A DNA stretch of 64,000 bases from assembly GCA_032718565.1 (NCBI GenBank), contig JAVGVS010000288.1:402310-466309 (forward strand). Reading direction: 5' to 3'. The notes beneath the pieces were generated by a model, which saw nothing but the letters and a program-made list of their open reading frames with translations, was not told the origin of the DNA and made no database searches. Positions within the stretch are counted from its first letter, which is position 1, and each line of letters begins with the position of its first letter. Position numbers and translations under genes: made by a program. Of this stretch, positions 52,356 to 63,580 are shown piece after piece. The stretch is from Distichodus sexfasciatus (lineage: Eukaryota; Chordata; Actinopteri; Characiformes; Distichodontidae).

Positions 52356-53613
52356 TAGGGCTCCGCGATGTTGGAAGATATATAATATTGCAAATAATCT
52401 TCTGCGATATTTATTTTGCCAAATTATTTGGAAAGGACAGATCTTTCAACTAGTATTGAGGGTGATTAGAAGGGGGGTACATCTGCGTATAAAAATAACG
52501 AAAGCTGAAAACAAACCTTTTTCTCTGTAGCATGTTGAGTGTGAACCACCCTCTCCTGAGCTTTATTCGGGAACTCTTAAATTAGAGTAAATGATGTAAA
52601 CCAACCGCAAGCGGACACAATTCGCTTGTAGATTAGTCATGGAATTTTTACCTTTTGTATCTATTTGTTAAAAAAAAAAAGCATGATGTTTAATTTACAG
52701 CTTTGACATTGCACGGCCTCGGATGTGATGTGATGGTGGTGGCGACGTTGCTTAAACAATATATTGGGCACCCCTTAAAGGAGCCGGGTTTGATTCGTGG
52801 CATGAGGTCAAACGGGCTGATGTGGGGGTTTTTTAGGCCTTGGCTCGCGCCAGCTCTTCGCCGCGTGCGTGGCTCGTGAGAGGCAGAAAGGTGCAATCGG
52901 CGCGTGGACAAACGGCTCGCAGTGTCTCCTGCTCGTCACGAACAAACGGCGCTCCCTCCTCCCTCCTGTGAGAGTTTCGCAGTGGTTATTTTCAGGGGTT
53001 TAGTTTATTTAACGTCTGTTCTCTTTCTGTTCTCTTCTCTTTTACACAATTCACTATTATATACTTGGTAACGGCAGTTAAACTTAGTGTCAAAAAGCTG
53101 ACAGACTTTGTCGTTTGACTGAGTTTGGTCACGAGGCGATTTTAGTTCGCTGACGGAAACGCGAGTGGATTTTATTATAGTTTGTCGAGCGCGGACTTAA
53201 ATTTACTCCATGACGGGTATCTTTGGTCAAACTGAACAGAAATAGTCTCAGTCTATCCATGTGGTCAAATGATGCTGCTCGATATCTCGTTTAAGCAACA
53301 TCATCGCCGTTTACTCAGTTGTCAAGGCAAGTTAACTATTTTTTTGTAGTTTGGCACAAAATAACAACTCTCTCTGTTCTCATTTTCCACAACTAATCTA
53401 CAGAAGACATTGGTTTGATATTATTCAATCACTTACTTGAGTTAAGGCTTCTTGGATAAAGTTCAAGAAATAATACTATTTTGTAGGCAAAATTATTTAC
53501 TCCATTTGTTTCCGGACTGATTAATTATTTCCAAATATAGCTTTTTTGGTTATATTGATAACAGCAATACAACATAAATCCAATGCTGGTATTGTCCAAT
53601 ATTGTACACCCCT
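52356..53613. mobile_element. Possible hAT element (TAGGG ends)
   Basis: The left end TAGGGCTCCGCGATG and the right end, inverted (TAGGGGTGTACAATATTGG), resemble hAT termini. The flanking octamers gtttttac and gtttataa agree at six of eight positions. The interior includes a CpG-rich stretch near 52850-52990 and no transposase. Confidence 0.4.
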
Positions 53614-56600
53614 AGTTTATAATGCGAAAGAGTTATTCACGGGACCGTATATGGTATTATGATTATACACCAGTTCGAGTGCCATATTTAATCGTCATAT
53701 TGTTGCAACGCGTCCAGCACGCTGGTGTAAAACAAGATGCTTATTCCGAATTCACACCCAGCTGACTTAGCAGGAGTTTGATGGATGAGGAGTGAGTGAT
53801 TAAATTGTTTAATGATTACATTAGTTTCACTGGTGGCAGCGTCCTTTCAGGCAGATTTCTGTCATATCAACACACAGACATGGTGACCCTGTGTGCTGCA
53901 AGATGCTAATGTGGGTGTAACCCCCCCTGCACCCCGCGGGGCAGATGTTCATGTGAAGGTCATTCGCTTGTCCATCATGCTGGCTAGTCAGCGACGCGTC
54001 AGCTGCCTGTGACTAGCTGCTGCGTTGCCCGGCCCCAGGGCTCTGGTCCTGAATGGCAGAGAGCCGCCACAGGGTTTTTCTTCCCCCGCTTGTCAGTTTT
54101 CCGAGGCGGGATCAAACGTCGGCATGCCCTCATCCTCCGAGTTAGCTGTGAGACGAGCTGCCATGTGGAGTCACTGGAGGTGGTGATCACTGAACAATAG
54201 CTAGTGTCTGCGCTCAATTGCCCCATCTCTCTTTTGGTCCGACCTCCTTGTCTCTTCCCTTTCTTCTTTTTCCTGGGTTCCTCTCGCGCTGATGTTGGTC
54301 TCTTTGCCTCCCTGCAGAAGGATGGTTGCTGGCCGATATCTTTAATGAGATCTTTTGTTTTTCTTTGGTGTGGACAGGTGGATTTTTCTTTCTCTTCTCA
54401 AACATATGGCAGGAAAATGTTATTAGACAAAGCCTCACACATGCCGATGGAAGTGATAAGGATGGTATGAAGACATAACCCTCTCTCGGGATCCAGGCAC
54501 AGGCTTCAAACCTCCCTACCTTTGTTCCATCAAGGAAGTCTTAGAAGTCGATTTTGGAAAGGGAGCTAAAGGTAGTTAAAAAAAAAAAATTAAGCCACAT
54601 CGGCAGTAGAAATCTGTTGCATGCAGAAAAGCATATGCATAAAAAGAATATGCATTGATATGTTTGAAATTTAATTTAAATTAAATACAACTGCGAATTG
54701 TAAAACCTCATCAGGTGAGAGAAATAAGACTCAAAACTTGTTAATCTTTCAGTTTTCATACAGATATATAGATCAAACTGAATGTTAAGCTTATTCCCAT
54801 TCTGGCCACGCTCTGTAATAAGCTGGCGGTGTGGTGGTAAAAATAAAGGTCTGTGTTTCACTCAATTTTCGATTTTGAGGGTTTGAGGTGGGGGAGCAAA
54901 TGGGAAAACAGAAGGGCTGACCCCAGCCTCATGCAGGATGACACCCAACACTAGCAAAACAGAAAAGAGGAAGCAATCTGAGAGCGTGTAGCGATTCGCC
55001 TCGCTGACCTCTCCTGACCCTTACAGTTCACATTGTCCAGCACTGTTGTTTCCCAGGTTATCCGAGCTCTGTTGTGCACTATGCACATTGCAAAATTGAG
55101 TCCTTGTGTCAATATGGAAGCCTTGACCTTTCTTGACTTACTCAAAGCAGCAACACAAAAGAGTTCTGGAAGATGGTTTTGCTTGCTCGACTCTGTGATG
55201 ATGTTTTCTTTCCAAAGGATACAGTTTATAATAAGCGTCTGTGGTCCAGTCGGACATCTAGACAATGAGCAGGATTTTATTTTACTTTTCTGTATTTGGC
55301 ATCCGAAGCGGTGTTTGCACAGTAAAGAATAGGCGTGAGAAAAGTGTTAACGGGATGTGTGAGGAATTTCCCAAAATGAGCCAGTTTCACGTCAGTTCTC
55401 AGCCACGTCAGCTCGAGTTTTTAGCTCTGTCATTTCTGCCTGCAATTGCAAATGCTTTAAGGATATGTGCGAAAATTTGTCGGAATAACAATTGGTGTTA
55501 GGCGACTTGACGTCATGGTATGGGAGACTTTAGCCACTAGACTTCATTGTATGACCTGATGAAGTGGAGTTTTAAAATGACCAAACATGAGCGTGTAACT
55601 CAGTAGGTCAATTATTAAAGGATTTTACGGCAATTGTCACCGGTCGATTGACAAAATAATAAGTGTTCACACTGATCAGCCACGCCACTTGCAGATGATG
55701 ACCAATTTAACAGACAATTGGAATTATGAAGTGGGAGATTTGCAGCTTTGGTGCTGTAGGCATTTATGTTTGTTTGCTGGTTTAAGGGTTTTAATGTCTG
55801 GTTTTAATACTGTTAAGGCAATGTAATATACTATGTAATAAGTTACTAGTCTTTACAGAGCTTGGGAATGAAAGCAAAATATGAAAAATATTTAATAATC
55901 TAGATGTAGAGCCTGGCAAAAAAAAAAACAACGTCTTGCTCATGTGGGTCGCTTTCGTCAATGTGTGCGGTTCGTAAACTAGAGCTAACAAAGTCAAATA
56001 ATTGTTTCTTATTCATAACTGAAGTAAAAGTCTGATTTAATCATGATATTGATCCAGCCTTACCTAGACTTTGATATAGCTGTCTGACTCACGCACGTAT
56101 GCCGCCATTGGCCCATTCTCAAAATGGTGTAGGCCGCTAAAATATCAGTTTCACTACATCTGACCACTAAAACTCAAATTTGAATCACCTCATCACGGTC
56201 AGCATGTTGTGCATGAGAGAAACAACCAAGAAACATTTGGGGGGGAACAGCGGCCTGTTTACCATAGGTAATTGAGTTTGTACTTTCATCTGGCTATTTG
56301 GCGAAGGTCGTTAAAGGATCTGTGTAAACACATGGCAGCCAGTCTCCTGTATGTGCCACACTGATGCACTGGGATTTAGGTCCAGTCCCACCTGTGCCAC
56401 ATGCCACCTTGAGAATGCAGTCAGGCATATTGTTGCCAGGGGAACACAACCTGTGGTGTTGAGATGGGAAGATAAGAAAAGTTTTTTCTGCCGTTACCTT
56501 CTGCTGTTCAGCCAGGTACTGTATCTGCGTGGTCCTCTAATGCCCAGGGCACGTAAAAGCATGCAGAGTGGTGGTATTGTTGTGCCGTGGGTAGAGGGAA

Positions 56601-57674
56601 CATCACAGTGGGGAAATGGGCTCTAAGTGAATTTGCAGAAAGCATAAAAATAAATAAAAATGGTCCTAAAGAGGTTAGGGGAAACTGCAGACATGGAAAC
56701 TTTCCAGAAATGTAATCTTTTGCTCTTTTGATATTTTCGCCGTCTACCGAGGCTGGCTCTTGGTCTCAGTGTTGCGATGGAGGTGTGTGTATGGGAGCCT
56801 GTGAAAGAGAGACAGTTATGCTTTCTAGTCCCGTGAAGAGAGAGCAATTTTGCTTTTCTCCCCCAATCCTTCTGCTTTCTAATCAAGTGCTGTTGACCCT
56901 CATTACAAAAGTGGTGTGAAGAGACCAGTGTTTTGGAGTCGCTGATTAGATGGACTAGTGATCTCTCTCTCTCCCTCCCTCTGTCTTTCTCTCTCACTGT
57001 CCTTCGCTTACTCGTCCACTCACTCACTCATTTTCCCCAAATGTTTCATGAATTTATAAATAAGATTTAAACCCTTTGTCATGCAGCCATAAACAAGTCC
57101 TTTGGCAGTTTCCCACAGAACGATTTGTTTATGCAGCGGTGCACTTCTATTACAGACCTGACATTCTTATATGTCATTGTAAAACATTCGGTTTCATCTC
57201 CCATCCATAACCCAGCGTTTTTAATGTAGCACTGGACTAGGCTCCAGTACCCACGCTCTTTTCTGTCCTGCACTTGATTGATCTTGTTGAAGTGCTGATT
57301 CATCAGGGCTGTACGCTGAACTCCTCCTCCTCCTCCTCCTCCGAGAGTGTTGGACTAAGTTTAGTTCACACAAGGACTTTGCATAAAAGCATGCCTGTCT
57401 TTTGTCTGAACCGGTAAAAATATTAAGTATTAAGAGGAAGTAGTTTAAAATGTATCATAAACTGTAATGTAATTGTATTATAATTGTAATTTAGACTCTT
57501 AAGATACTTGTGGAGTATTATACGATGTTAAGCAGTTTGACCTTTCTGAACATGAGATGCTGAGACCCTGACTGATAACAGCAGCAATTGCGATTTACAC
57601 TTAAAACATACCTTTTATATTTTGGAAAAGAATGAGCAATAAAGTGAGTTTCTGGAGTTTGGGACAGTGACAGC
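53614..57674. other. Intergenic or upstream intron sequence of plxna3
   Basis: No coding exon or delimited transposon was recognised. A CTC-repeat run lies at 57319-57340 (ctcctcctcctcctcc). If the first plxna3 exon is near 51 kb, all of this is intron. Confidence 0.35.
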
Positions 57675-57850
57675 CAGATGGTTTGGAAGTTGCTGCTGTG
57701 AACAAAGGGTCACTGGTCAAATCTTTGAGTAGGGAACTGACCCCCAATATCTGGATATCTGCATAGTGCTCTTCGTGGACGGAGCAGAGGTCACATTTTG
57801 TTGTGGTGTACTCTGGTTTGTCATGTGTACAAAGGCTCACTTTTACTGTA
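57675..57850 (+). mobile_element. Degenerate SINE family 1 copy
   Basis: The 3' part 'agaggtcacattttgttgtg' followed by 'gtgtactctgg' matches the body and tail of family 1 (compare 28620-28660). The tRNA-like head is barely recognisable. Confidence 0.45.
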
Positions 57851-58740
57851 GCTTGTCGTCAGGTTTAGTCACACATTTTCTGTGCCCTATCTGTCATTGA
57901 AAGAAGGTCATTGCATGAAACATAACATACCCATCAGCATGGCTCACATACTAAGGGAATTTGGAGTAGCTAACAAAAACTAGTGACGTTACTAACTACA
58001 TTTTACAGTAGCTTATGCAGTAAAAATACCATAGCTTTTCCTTTAGCGTTTCTTAGAAAGTGATAAGAGGTGTTGCAAAAATGCTGAATTGTTAATAATA
58101 TTCTTTCTCTCTCTGAACAAATCGGGTTTCTGATTGGTCCTGAATTTATAGACGTTGCATCTGATTGGCTGCCTTGCCTGTATGTCACATGCTGTTTGCA
58201 ACTTCAAGATGGAGTCGAAGGACGAAGTCTGGATGATGGAGTGTATAGTGTCGCAAACCTCTGTTAAAAACGTAACTTGGCAGTAGCTTATTCAAACGTT
58301 AGAAGCTTGAAAAGGGGCTAAATTTTAAACGTAGCTTCCTCAAAATTAACGATGTAACAGCAACTGTGTTAAGGGAACAGGTCTTTCTAGAAGAAGTATT
58401 CTGCACCCTGCCTTCAAGTGTAATCCCAGCTGAGAAAGTCAGGACAGGGCATTTGTCAGTAATACAGATGTTCCCAAACATCTCGTTGAGTGCTGAAGCA
58501 TGTTTTTCACGTATCGAAGAGAAATATTTGGGTTTGTGAATAGACACGCTGAAGTGTTGACGTACACCCATAATAGCTTTCGCTGCTTGCTTATTGGCGG
58601 CTTGGCTGTGTTTATTTAAACTGGGTGACTAACCCCCTCTTCTTTTTTTTTTAACTCCTCAAGACATTACAAATCTAGTAAAACGATTTAATCTTTGATT
58701 AATTAAGGCTTTTAAAAATGTGTTTCTTTAGACTTAATTA
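57851..58740. other. Unique sequence upstream of plxna3 coding exon
   Basis: No exon, repeat or transposon was recognised here. Confidence 0.35.
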
Positions 58741-59440
58741 AACCGCGGGCCACCCAGTGAGCGCTTGACACGGTGGAAACCACACGCACAGAGAAAAGAA
58801 TAGAGCTAATGGAGACTTACAAGGACGTGAAAAGCCCTTCTGGTCTCGGCAGACGGCCCGCCTTATCAGAGAGCGTTCGCGTCGGTCGCGTCCTCCTGCC
58901 GTCGCAGCCATCAGCACGTGCAGGGCACATTCAGCTCGAGGAAAGGAGCGGCGGTGCCGTTCTCCTGCCCCCAGCCTGTGCCTTCACCGCGCTAATCAAA
59001 TCACCGTGATTGCCGCTCAATAGCGTCTCCCGCTACTCAGGAAATGTATTACAATCCATCACTGGATTACAATGGGCAATGAACTCTGGCTTTTACGCTC
59101 TACCCCAAAAAGATTGCGACAGCCCGTGAGGCAAGGCCGAGTCATTTCGCCCGCACCATTTGCATCTCCCTGACTTATTGGAGTGTGAGCGCGTAGGAAT
59201 GCTGTTTTTTTGATGAATTAAGCCTCATTAGAGCTCTTAAAAGCCGGCATTGCACCGGCCCGATAGCGCGGCTGTGCACTTTTCATACTTCTCGCTCACC
59301 GGAGCCTTTGGACTGTGGCAGAATTGGACTCGATTAAAAAATTTTTCGGATTATTTGTACACCTGGGTGCATAAAACTAATTCGGGCGCGGCCGTGGCAT
59401 GAGAGACGTGTGCGATAGGATCTCACAGGACTGGAATTCA
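58741..59440. other. Unique, CpG-containing block, strongest candidate conserved non-coding element
   Basis: This block sits 1-1.7 kb upstream of the plxna3 coding exon. It has balanced composition, no repeats and no convincing frame. It contains two nearby GGATTACAATGG/TATTACAATCC-type words (59046-59077) and TTAATTA words near its left edge. It looks like developmental regulatory sequence, but conservation is untested. Confidence 0.3.
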
Positions 59441-60395
59441 GCGTTGTTGCCGGTATTGGCTTTTGGTTTACGCTGAATTGTTGAAGGAAAGGCTCAAACT
59501 AAAACAGAATGCCTTGGCAATGGCTGGGACGAGCGTCTCTACGGGCTGGATTGAAGGCCGACTCGGAGGGCGCTGCCAGCTGCAGGAAGGGGGAGGAAAA
59601 AAAGAGACTCGCCTGAAACCTCAAACCACTGAATCTGATGTCTAAGTAAAGGCTCATTCTTCCAGTGCGAGCTTGGCCTGACCCTCCCTAACCCTGCCCA
59701 GCTCTGAGAGATAGAAAGAGAAAGCCAATGAGAGACAGAGGACAAAGCTTTAACAGAGGAGGCAGACTGAGGGAAGGACAAAGAGGGAGTGGGAGAGGGA
59801 TAGAGAGTAAAAACCAGGGTGTGGGGGTGGAAAGAGGAGTAAGGAGCGTTCTTGTTTTTGCCACTGTATTCGGGTGAATGGGGTTGAATGTGAATCTAAG
59901 AATGAGTCTTTGTGTAATTTTAACATGCCAACGTTGGTAACGTACACAAGTAATGTCTAGTTTCGGTACGCTCACCGTTCATCCTGACCACGGTCTCGTC
60001 AAGTTTTCCAGCCTAATTATCAAATGTGGTGTGGATTAGCATTAGCAATGGCTGTAAAGGTTTATTAGCAATCCGCTGAGTGAAGGGAGGAGTGACCAAG
60101 CCTGGCATCAACAAAAGCCACTGGATCAATATTAACCCCCCCACCTCCCCTCCGGCCACCTTTACCCTGCCACTCCTTCCTCTTCCCCAGCTGTCTCCCA
60201 ACTGGCTGCGTCCAGAAGGGCCAATTGAGCTGGACTCCAGCAAAAGTGCTGAAAATGTGAAAAAGGGTTATAAAACTTTTCCTCTCGTTGCTTAATGCAA
60301 TTAAAGTTTTAAAGATAAGACATTGCTTCCCCCTGCATAATCCATTTTTGAAACTAACCCAGGCATTTTCTCCCTCCCCCTCTCCTTCTCTGCAG

Positions 60396-60496
60396 ACATG
60401 AACTACTGAAACCACTAAGAAAGGACAATCTGCAAAAATCTCGAGGGAAGAGCATCGTCTCATCCCCATCCTGTCCAAAAGAAAGCTTTTTCAACC
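60396..60496 (+). other. plxna3: plxna3 5' UTR part of exon, with short uORF
   Basis: A strong polypyrimidine tract (tccctccccctctccttctc) and tgcag mark a splice acceptor at 60394-60395. The plexin start codon is 101 nt into the exon. At 60398-60409 the leader has ATG-AAC-TAC-TGA, a three-codon upstream frame. The exon would therefore not be the first of the transcript. Confidence 0.7.
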
Positions 60497-61678
60497 ATGA
60501 AGCTCTTGTGGCCGCAGATAATTATGTTTTCGCTAATTTCCGGGACGGTCACACCATTCCCGGCTACTCCTTCTGAGCTGCCTCCGGAGGCGGGCATCTT
60601 CCGGGCAAAGGACACCAGCCTCACGCACTTGACCATGCATCGACGGACAGGGGAGGTGTTTGTCGGCGCCGTGAACCACGTCTACAAGCTGTCGGCCAAC
60701 CTGACCGAGCTGCGTTCGCACCAGACGGGACCCGTGGACGACAACGTGAAGTGCTACCCGCCTCCCAGCGTCCGTACCTGTGCCCACCGGCTCAAGCCCG
60801 CAGACAACGTCAACAAACTCCTGCTGATCGACTACGCAGGCAACCGTCTGGTGGCGTGTGGCAGCATCTTTCAAGGCGTGTGCCAGATCCTCCGACTGGA
60901 CGACCTCTTCAAGTTGGGCGAGCCCAACTTGCGCAAGGAGCACTACCTTTCTGGCGTCCGAGAACCGGACGGGATGGCGGGAGTGGTTGTGGGAGACAAC
61001 GAAGGGGATCCGAAGAAGAAGAAAGGAGACAGTCGGGTTTTCATCGGCGCCGCCATCGACGGGAAGTCTGAGTATTTCCCCACGCTGTCGAGCCGGAAGC
61101 TGGTGGAGGATGAGGAGAGCGTCAGCATGTTCAGCCTCTTCTTCCAGGACGAGTTCATGTCCTCTCAGATCAAGATTCCTTCTGACACTCTTTCGCTGTA
61201 CCCGGCTTTCGACATCTACTACGTCTACGGCTTCTCCAGCCGCACCTACGTCTACTTCCTCACGCTGCAGCTGGACACGCAGCTCACGCAGATGGACGCC
61301 GCCGGCGAGAAGTTCTTCACCTCCAAGATCGTCAGAATGTGCTCCAACGACACCGAATTCTACTCGTACGTGGAATTTCCGCTTGGTTGCACCAAGGACG
61401 GTGCCGAGTACAGGCTGGTCCAGGCCGCCTACAAGCACAGGCCGGGCAAGAAGCTGGCTCAGGCGTTGGGGCTGTCGGAGGACGAGGACGTGCTCTTTGT
61501 GGTCTTTTCCCAGGGGCAGAAGAACCGTGCCAACCCGCCCCGGGAGACCGTGCTGTGCCTGTTCACCCTCCACCAGATCAACCTGGCCATGCGTGAGAGG
61601 ATCAAGTCCTGCTACCGTGGAGAAGGGAAGCTGTCGCTGCCGTGGCTGCTCAATAAGGAACTCCCCTGCATCAACACG
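60497..61678 (+). CDS. plxna3: Plexin-A3, first coding exon (signal peptide and most of the sema domain)
   Basis: Class A plexins are single-pass receptors for semaphorins, acting with neuropilins in axon guidance. The exon encodes 394 residues. Residues 1-20 are a hydrophobic signal peptide. From about residue 38 the plexin sema domain begins (TGEVFVGAVNHVYKL 51-65; CYPPPSVRTCAHRL 86-99; LLLIDYAGNRLVACGS 108-123; LRLDDLFKLGEP 132-143; DGKSEYFPTLSSRKL 188-202; IKIPSDTLSLYPAFDIYYVYGF 225-246; CYRGEGKLSLPWLLNKELPC 372-391). Potential N-glycans are at N68 (NLT) and N284 (NDT). Plexin-A3 is chosen over A1, A2 and A4 because of FSLFFQDEF, SLYPAFDIYYVYGF and KELPCINT. The start has A at -3 (caaccATG). 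The exon ends in phase 0 at donor GTGAGT, where vertebrate plexin-A genes have their first coding intron. An inserted basic loop, GDPKKKKGD (170-178), is unusual. The gene continues beyond the window. Confidence 0.92.
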
Positions 61679-62188
61679 GTGAGTGTGGGATTTAACTTTC
61701 TGCTGTTCAGCCTGTGTGACCGGTGCCGGTGAAATTCTTTCTTATGCTGCACTTGAAAAGTCCAAATAGTGATGATGAGGATTCATCTTACAGCTCAAGA
61801 TCTCATCTTCATCGTTTATTTTTGGTCCCGAAGTAAAGTAGTAACTTACCCAAAATAGACTTTTACTGCCACGGAAGCTGGACATTTTTAAACCGCTAAA
61901 TACCAGACGCTATTTAACCCCATCATTCTAGGCTGAGGTGGGCAGTGAGGTTTATGAAGGTCACACTAGCTTTTAACTGCTGAAGGTGTAATTCCTTGTA
62001 CAGTATTAGCTCAGCTTCTTGCTCTGGTGGACAACAGTTCAGTCATTTTGAGATTTTGGTGTTAATGCACGGGTACACTCACGTTAAACCGTTTGTATAT
62101 ACTTTTCTTAGGAGTTGAATGACAACAGTATGTTGGACACTATTCCAGTTATACGTTTTCTAAATCCTGTCTGTTTAGTCATTGTTAG
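61679..62188 (+). other. plxna3 intron, 5' part
   Basis: The intron begins GTGAGTGTG. No exon was seen in the remainder of the window, which is intron to the end. Confidence 0.7.
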
Positions 62189-62479
62189 TAGAGGTTGATC
62201 GATATTGTTTTTTCAGGGCTGACATTGATACCGATTATTTCTAGTTAACGGGCCGATAACCGAGATTCGGAACCGATATGCTTCTCGGAGCTTCACGCTG
62301 CACTTTTGTGCGAGTGTGGTGTGAGTGACGACAAGGCTTCAGGGTTGATTGGCTACTACTCATGTGACGTACAGCCAATAAGACTCTGTTGTTGGCAGTA
62401 CATTAAATGAAGCAGTGAGTCGAGAGAAAACGGCACGTGTTGTTTCCCGTCCTCGTTCTCCCCACACCAGATATGTTGG

Positions 62480-62974
62480 TGGATCCTGCAAAAACCAATC
62501 TACAAGCAGCTACCATATTCAAGCATACAAGCATATTCAGAACAGCGCTGCCAGGATCCTGATGAGGGTGCGCAAGTATGACCACATCACCCCCATCCCC
62601 TCCACTGGCTCCCTGTCCAATTCAGGCTAGAACATAAGGTCTCTCTTCTCACCCACCATTGCATTCACAGACACCTTTACCTACAGGAACTCCTCAAACC
62701 CCATACCTCCTCACGCACCCTCCGTTCTGTAAACACCCTCCAAGTCCACAGAACCAAGCTCCGCAGGATGGGTCATAGGTCCTTTTCATCCATGGCTCCG
62801 AGGCTGTGGAACGCCCTCCCTGACTACCTGAGGGCCCCGCAGTCTATTGATGTTTTTAAACGAAACTTGAAAACTCATCTTTTTAGAAAGTCTTTTTGCT
62901 AAGGCTTTTTTCTTGTTTTCTTTTATTCTGTAGCACTTTGAGATTGCTAAAATATAAAGTGCAATACAAATAAA

Positions 62975-63045
<71 letters not shown>
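62480..63045 (+). mobile_element. 5'-truncated LINE (L2-like) with (ATT)n tail
   Basis: The stretch encodes the C-terminal end of a reverse transcriptase-bearing ORF: NSAARILMRVRKYDHITP, then after a frameshift LHWLPVQF and RSFSSMAPRLWNALPDYL, ending HLFRKSFC and TAA at 62900-62902. The 3' UTR has 'gcactttgagattgc' and 'aaagtgcaatacaaataaa', then an (ATT)n tail (about 62976-63044). These are features of L2-type fish LINEs. The 5' junction is approximate. Confidence 0.8.
62520..62902 (+). pseudogene. LINE ORF2 C-terminal remnant
   Basis: The reverse transcriptase C-terminal fragment is broken by at least one frameshift near 62585. It is a dead copy and cannot make protein. Confidence 0.75.
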
Positions 63046-63580
63046 GCGACGAGGTCTTACACTGCTGTTGATTGTCTGTTGATCATATAATGCTTGATTA
63101 TTTGTGAAGTAGTTATTTATTTATACATAAATTATGTTTTTGAGAGTCGTAGCGAGGCCTTTTAGTTTTAGTAACGTCAGACATTTGTAGCCCAGAATGC
63201 TTGTAGCTGCAACTCGGTGGCAACCTGGATGCCGAAATGCTACGGACTTCATGATTGGGAGATAGTGGTGGGTGGCGCAACAGGCCAAAACACGAAATCA
63301 AAACAGATTTGCGTGCTGCAAATTAAATTTTAATGTGAATATTCAGGCTGGTTTTTTTTTTTTTCCATTGAGATCACTATTTCAAATGAACATGATTCCT
63401 TAATCTTCAATGACATATTAGGTTCATTTTATGATTACTTGCCATACATTTCTTACATATAGCTCCTTTAATATTGGTGATGGTCAAAATTAAACACTGT
63501 TTCCGATAATCGGCAGAATGCCTAATATCGTACCTCGATAATCGGCCCCCATCGATACTCGGTCGACCCTTAATTGTTAG

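Larger units (their letters stand above)
62189..63572. mobile_element. hAT-like element with perfect 8-bp duplication, carrying a nested LINE
   Basis: The ends are TAGAGGTTGATCGAT on the left and, inverted, TAAGGGTCGACCGAG on the right. The octamer ATTGTTAG flanks both (62181-62188 and 63573-63580). A left-end fragment of the same family lies at 2331-2545. Sequence from about 62480 to 63045 is an inserted retroelement. Confidence 0.82.

Noticed and set aside
60533..61573. 346-residue open frame antisense to plxna3
   Set aside because: It mirrors the G/C-rich plexin exon and has no domain. The + strand protein is strongly supported by family motifs.
60497..61678. Assignment to plxna1, plxna2 or plxna4
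   Set aside because: Local motifs (LVACGSIFQG, SLYPAFDIYYVYGF, KELPCINT) agree with plexin-A3 better than with the others. Plexin-A2 differs clearly at these points.
60858..61682. 274-residue Arg/Ser-rich frame on the + strand
   Set aside because: It is an out-of-frame shadow of the plexin exon.
62415..62630. Small frame NSAARILMRV as a host gene
   Set aside because: It is the C-terminal part of a LINE ORF with the typical 3' UTR and (ATT)n tail.
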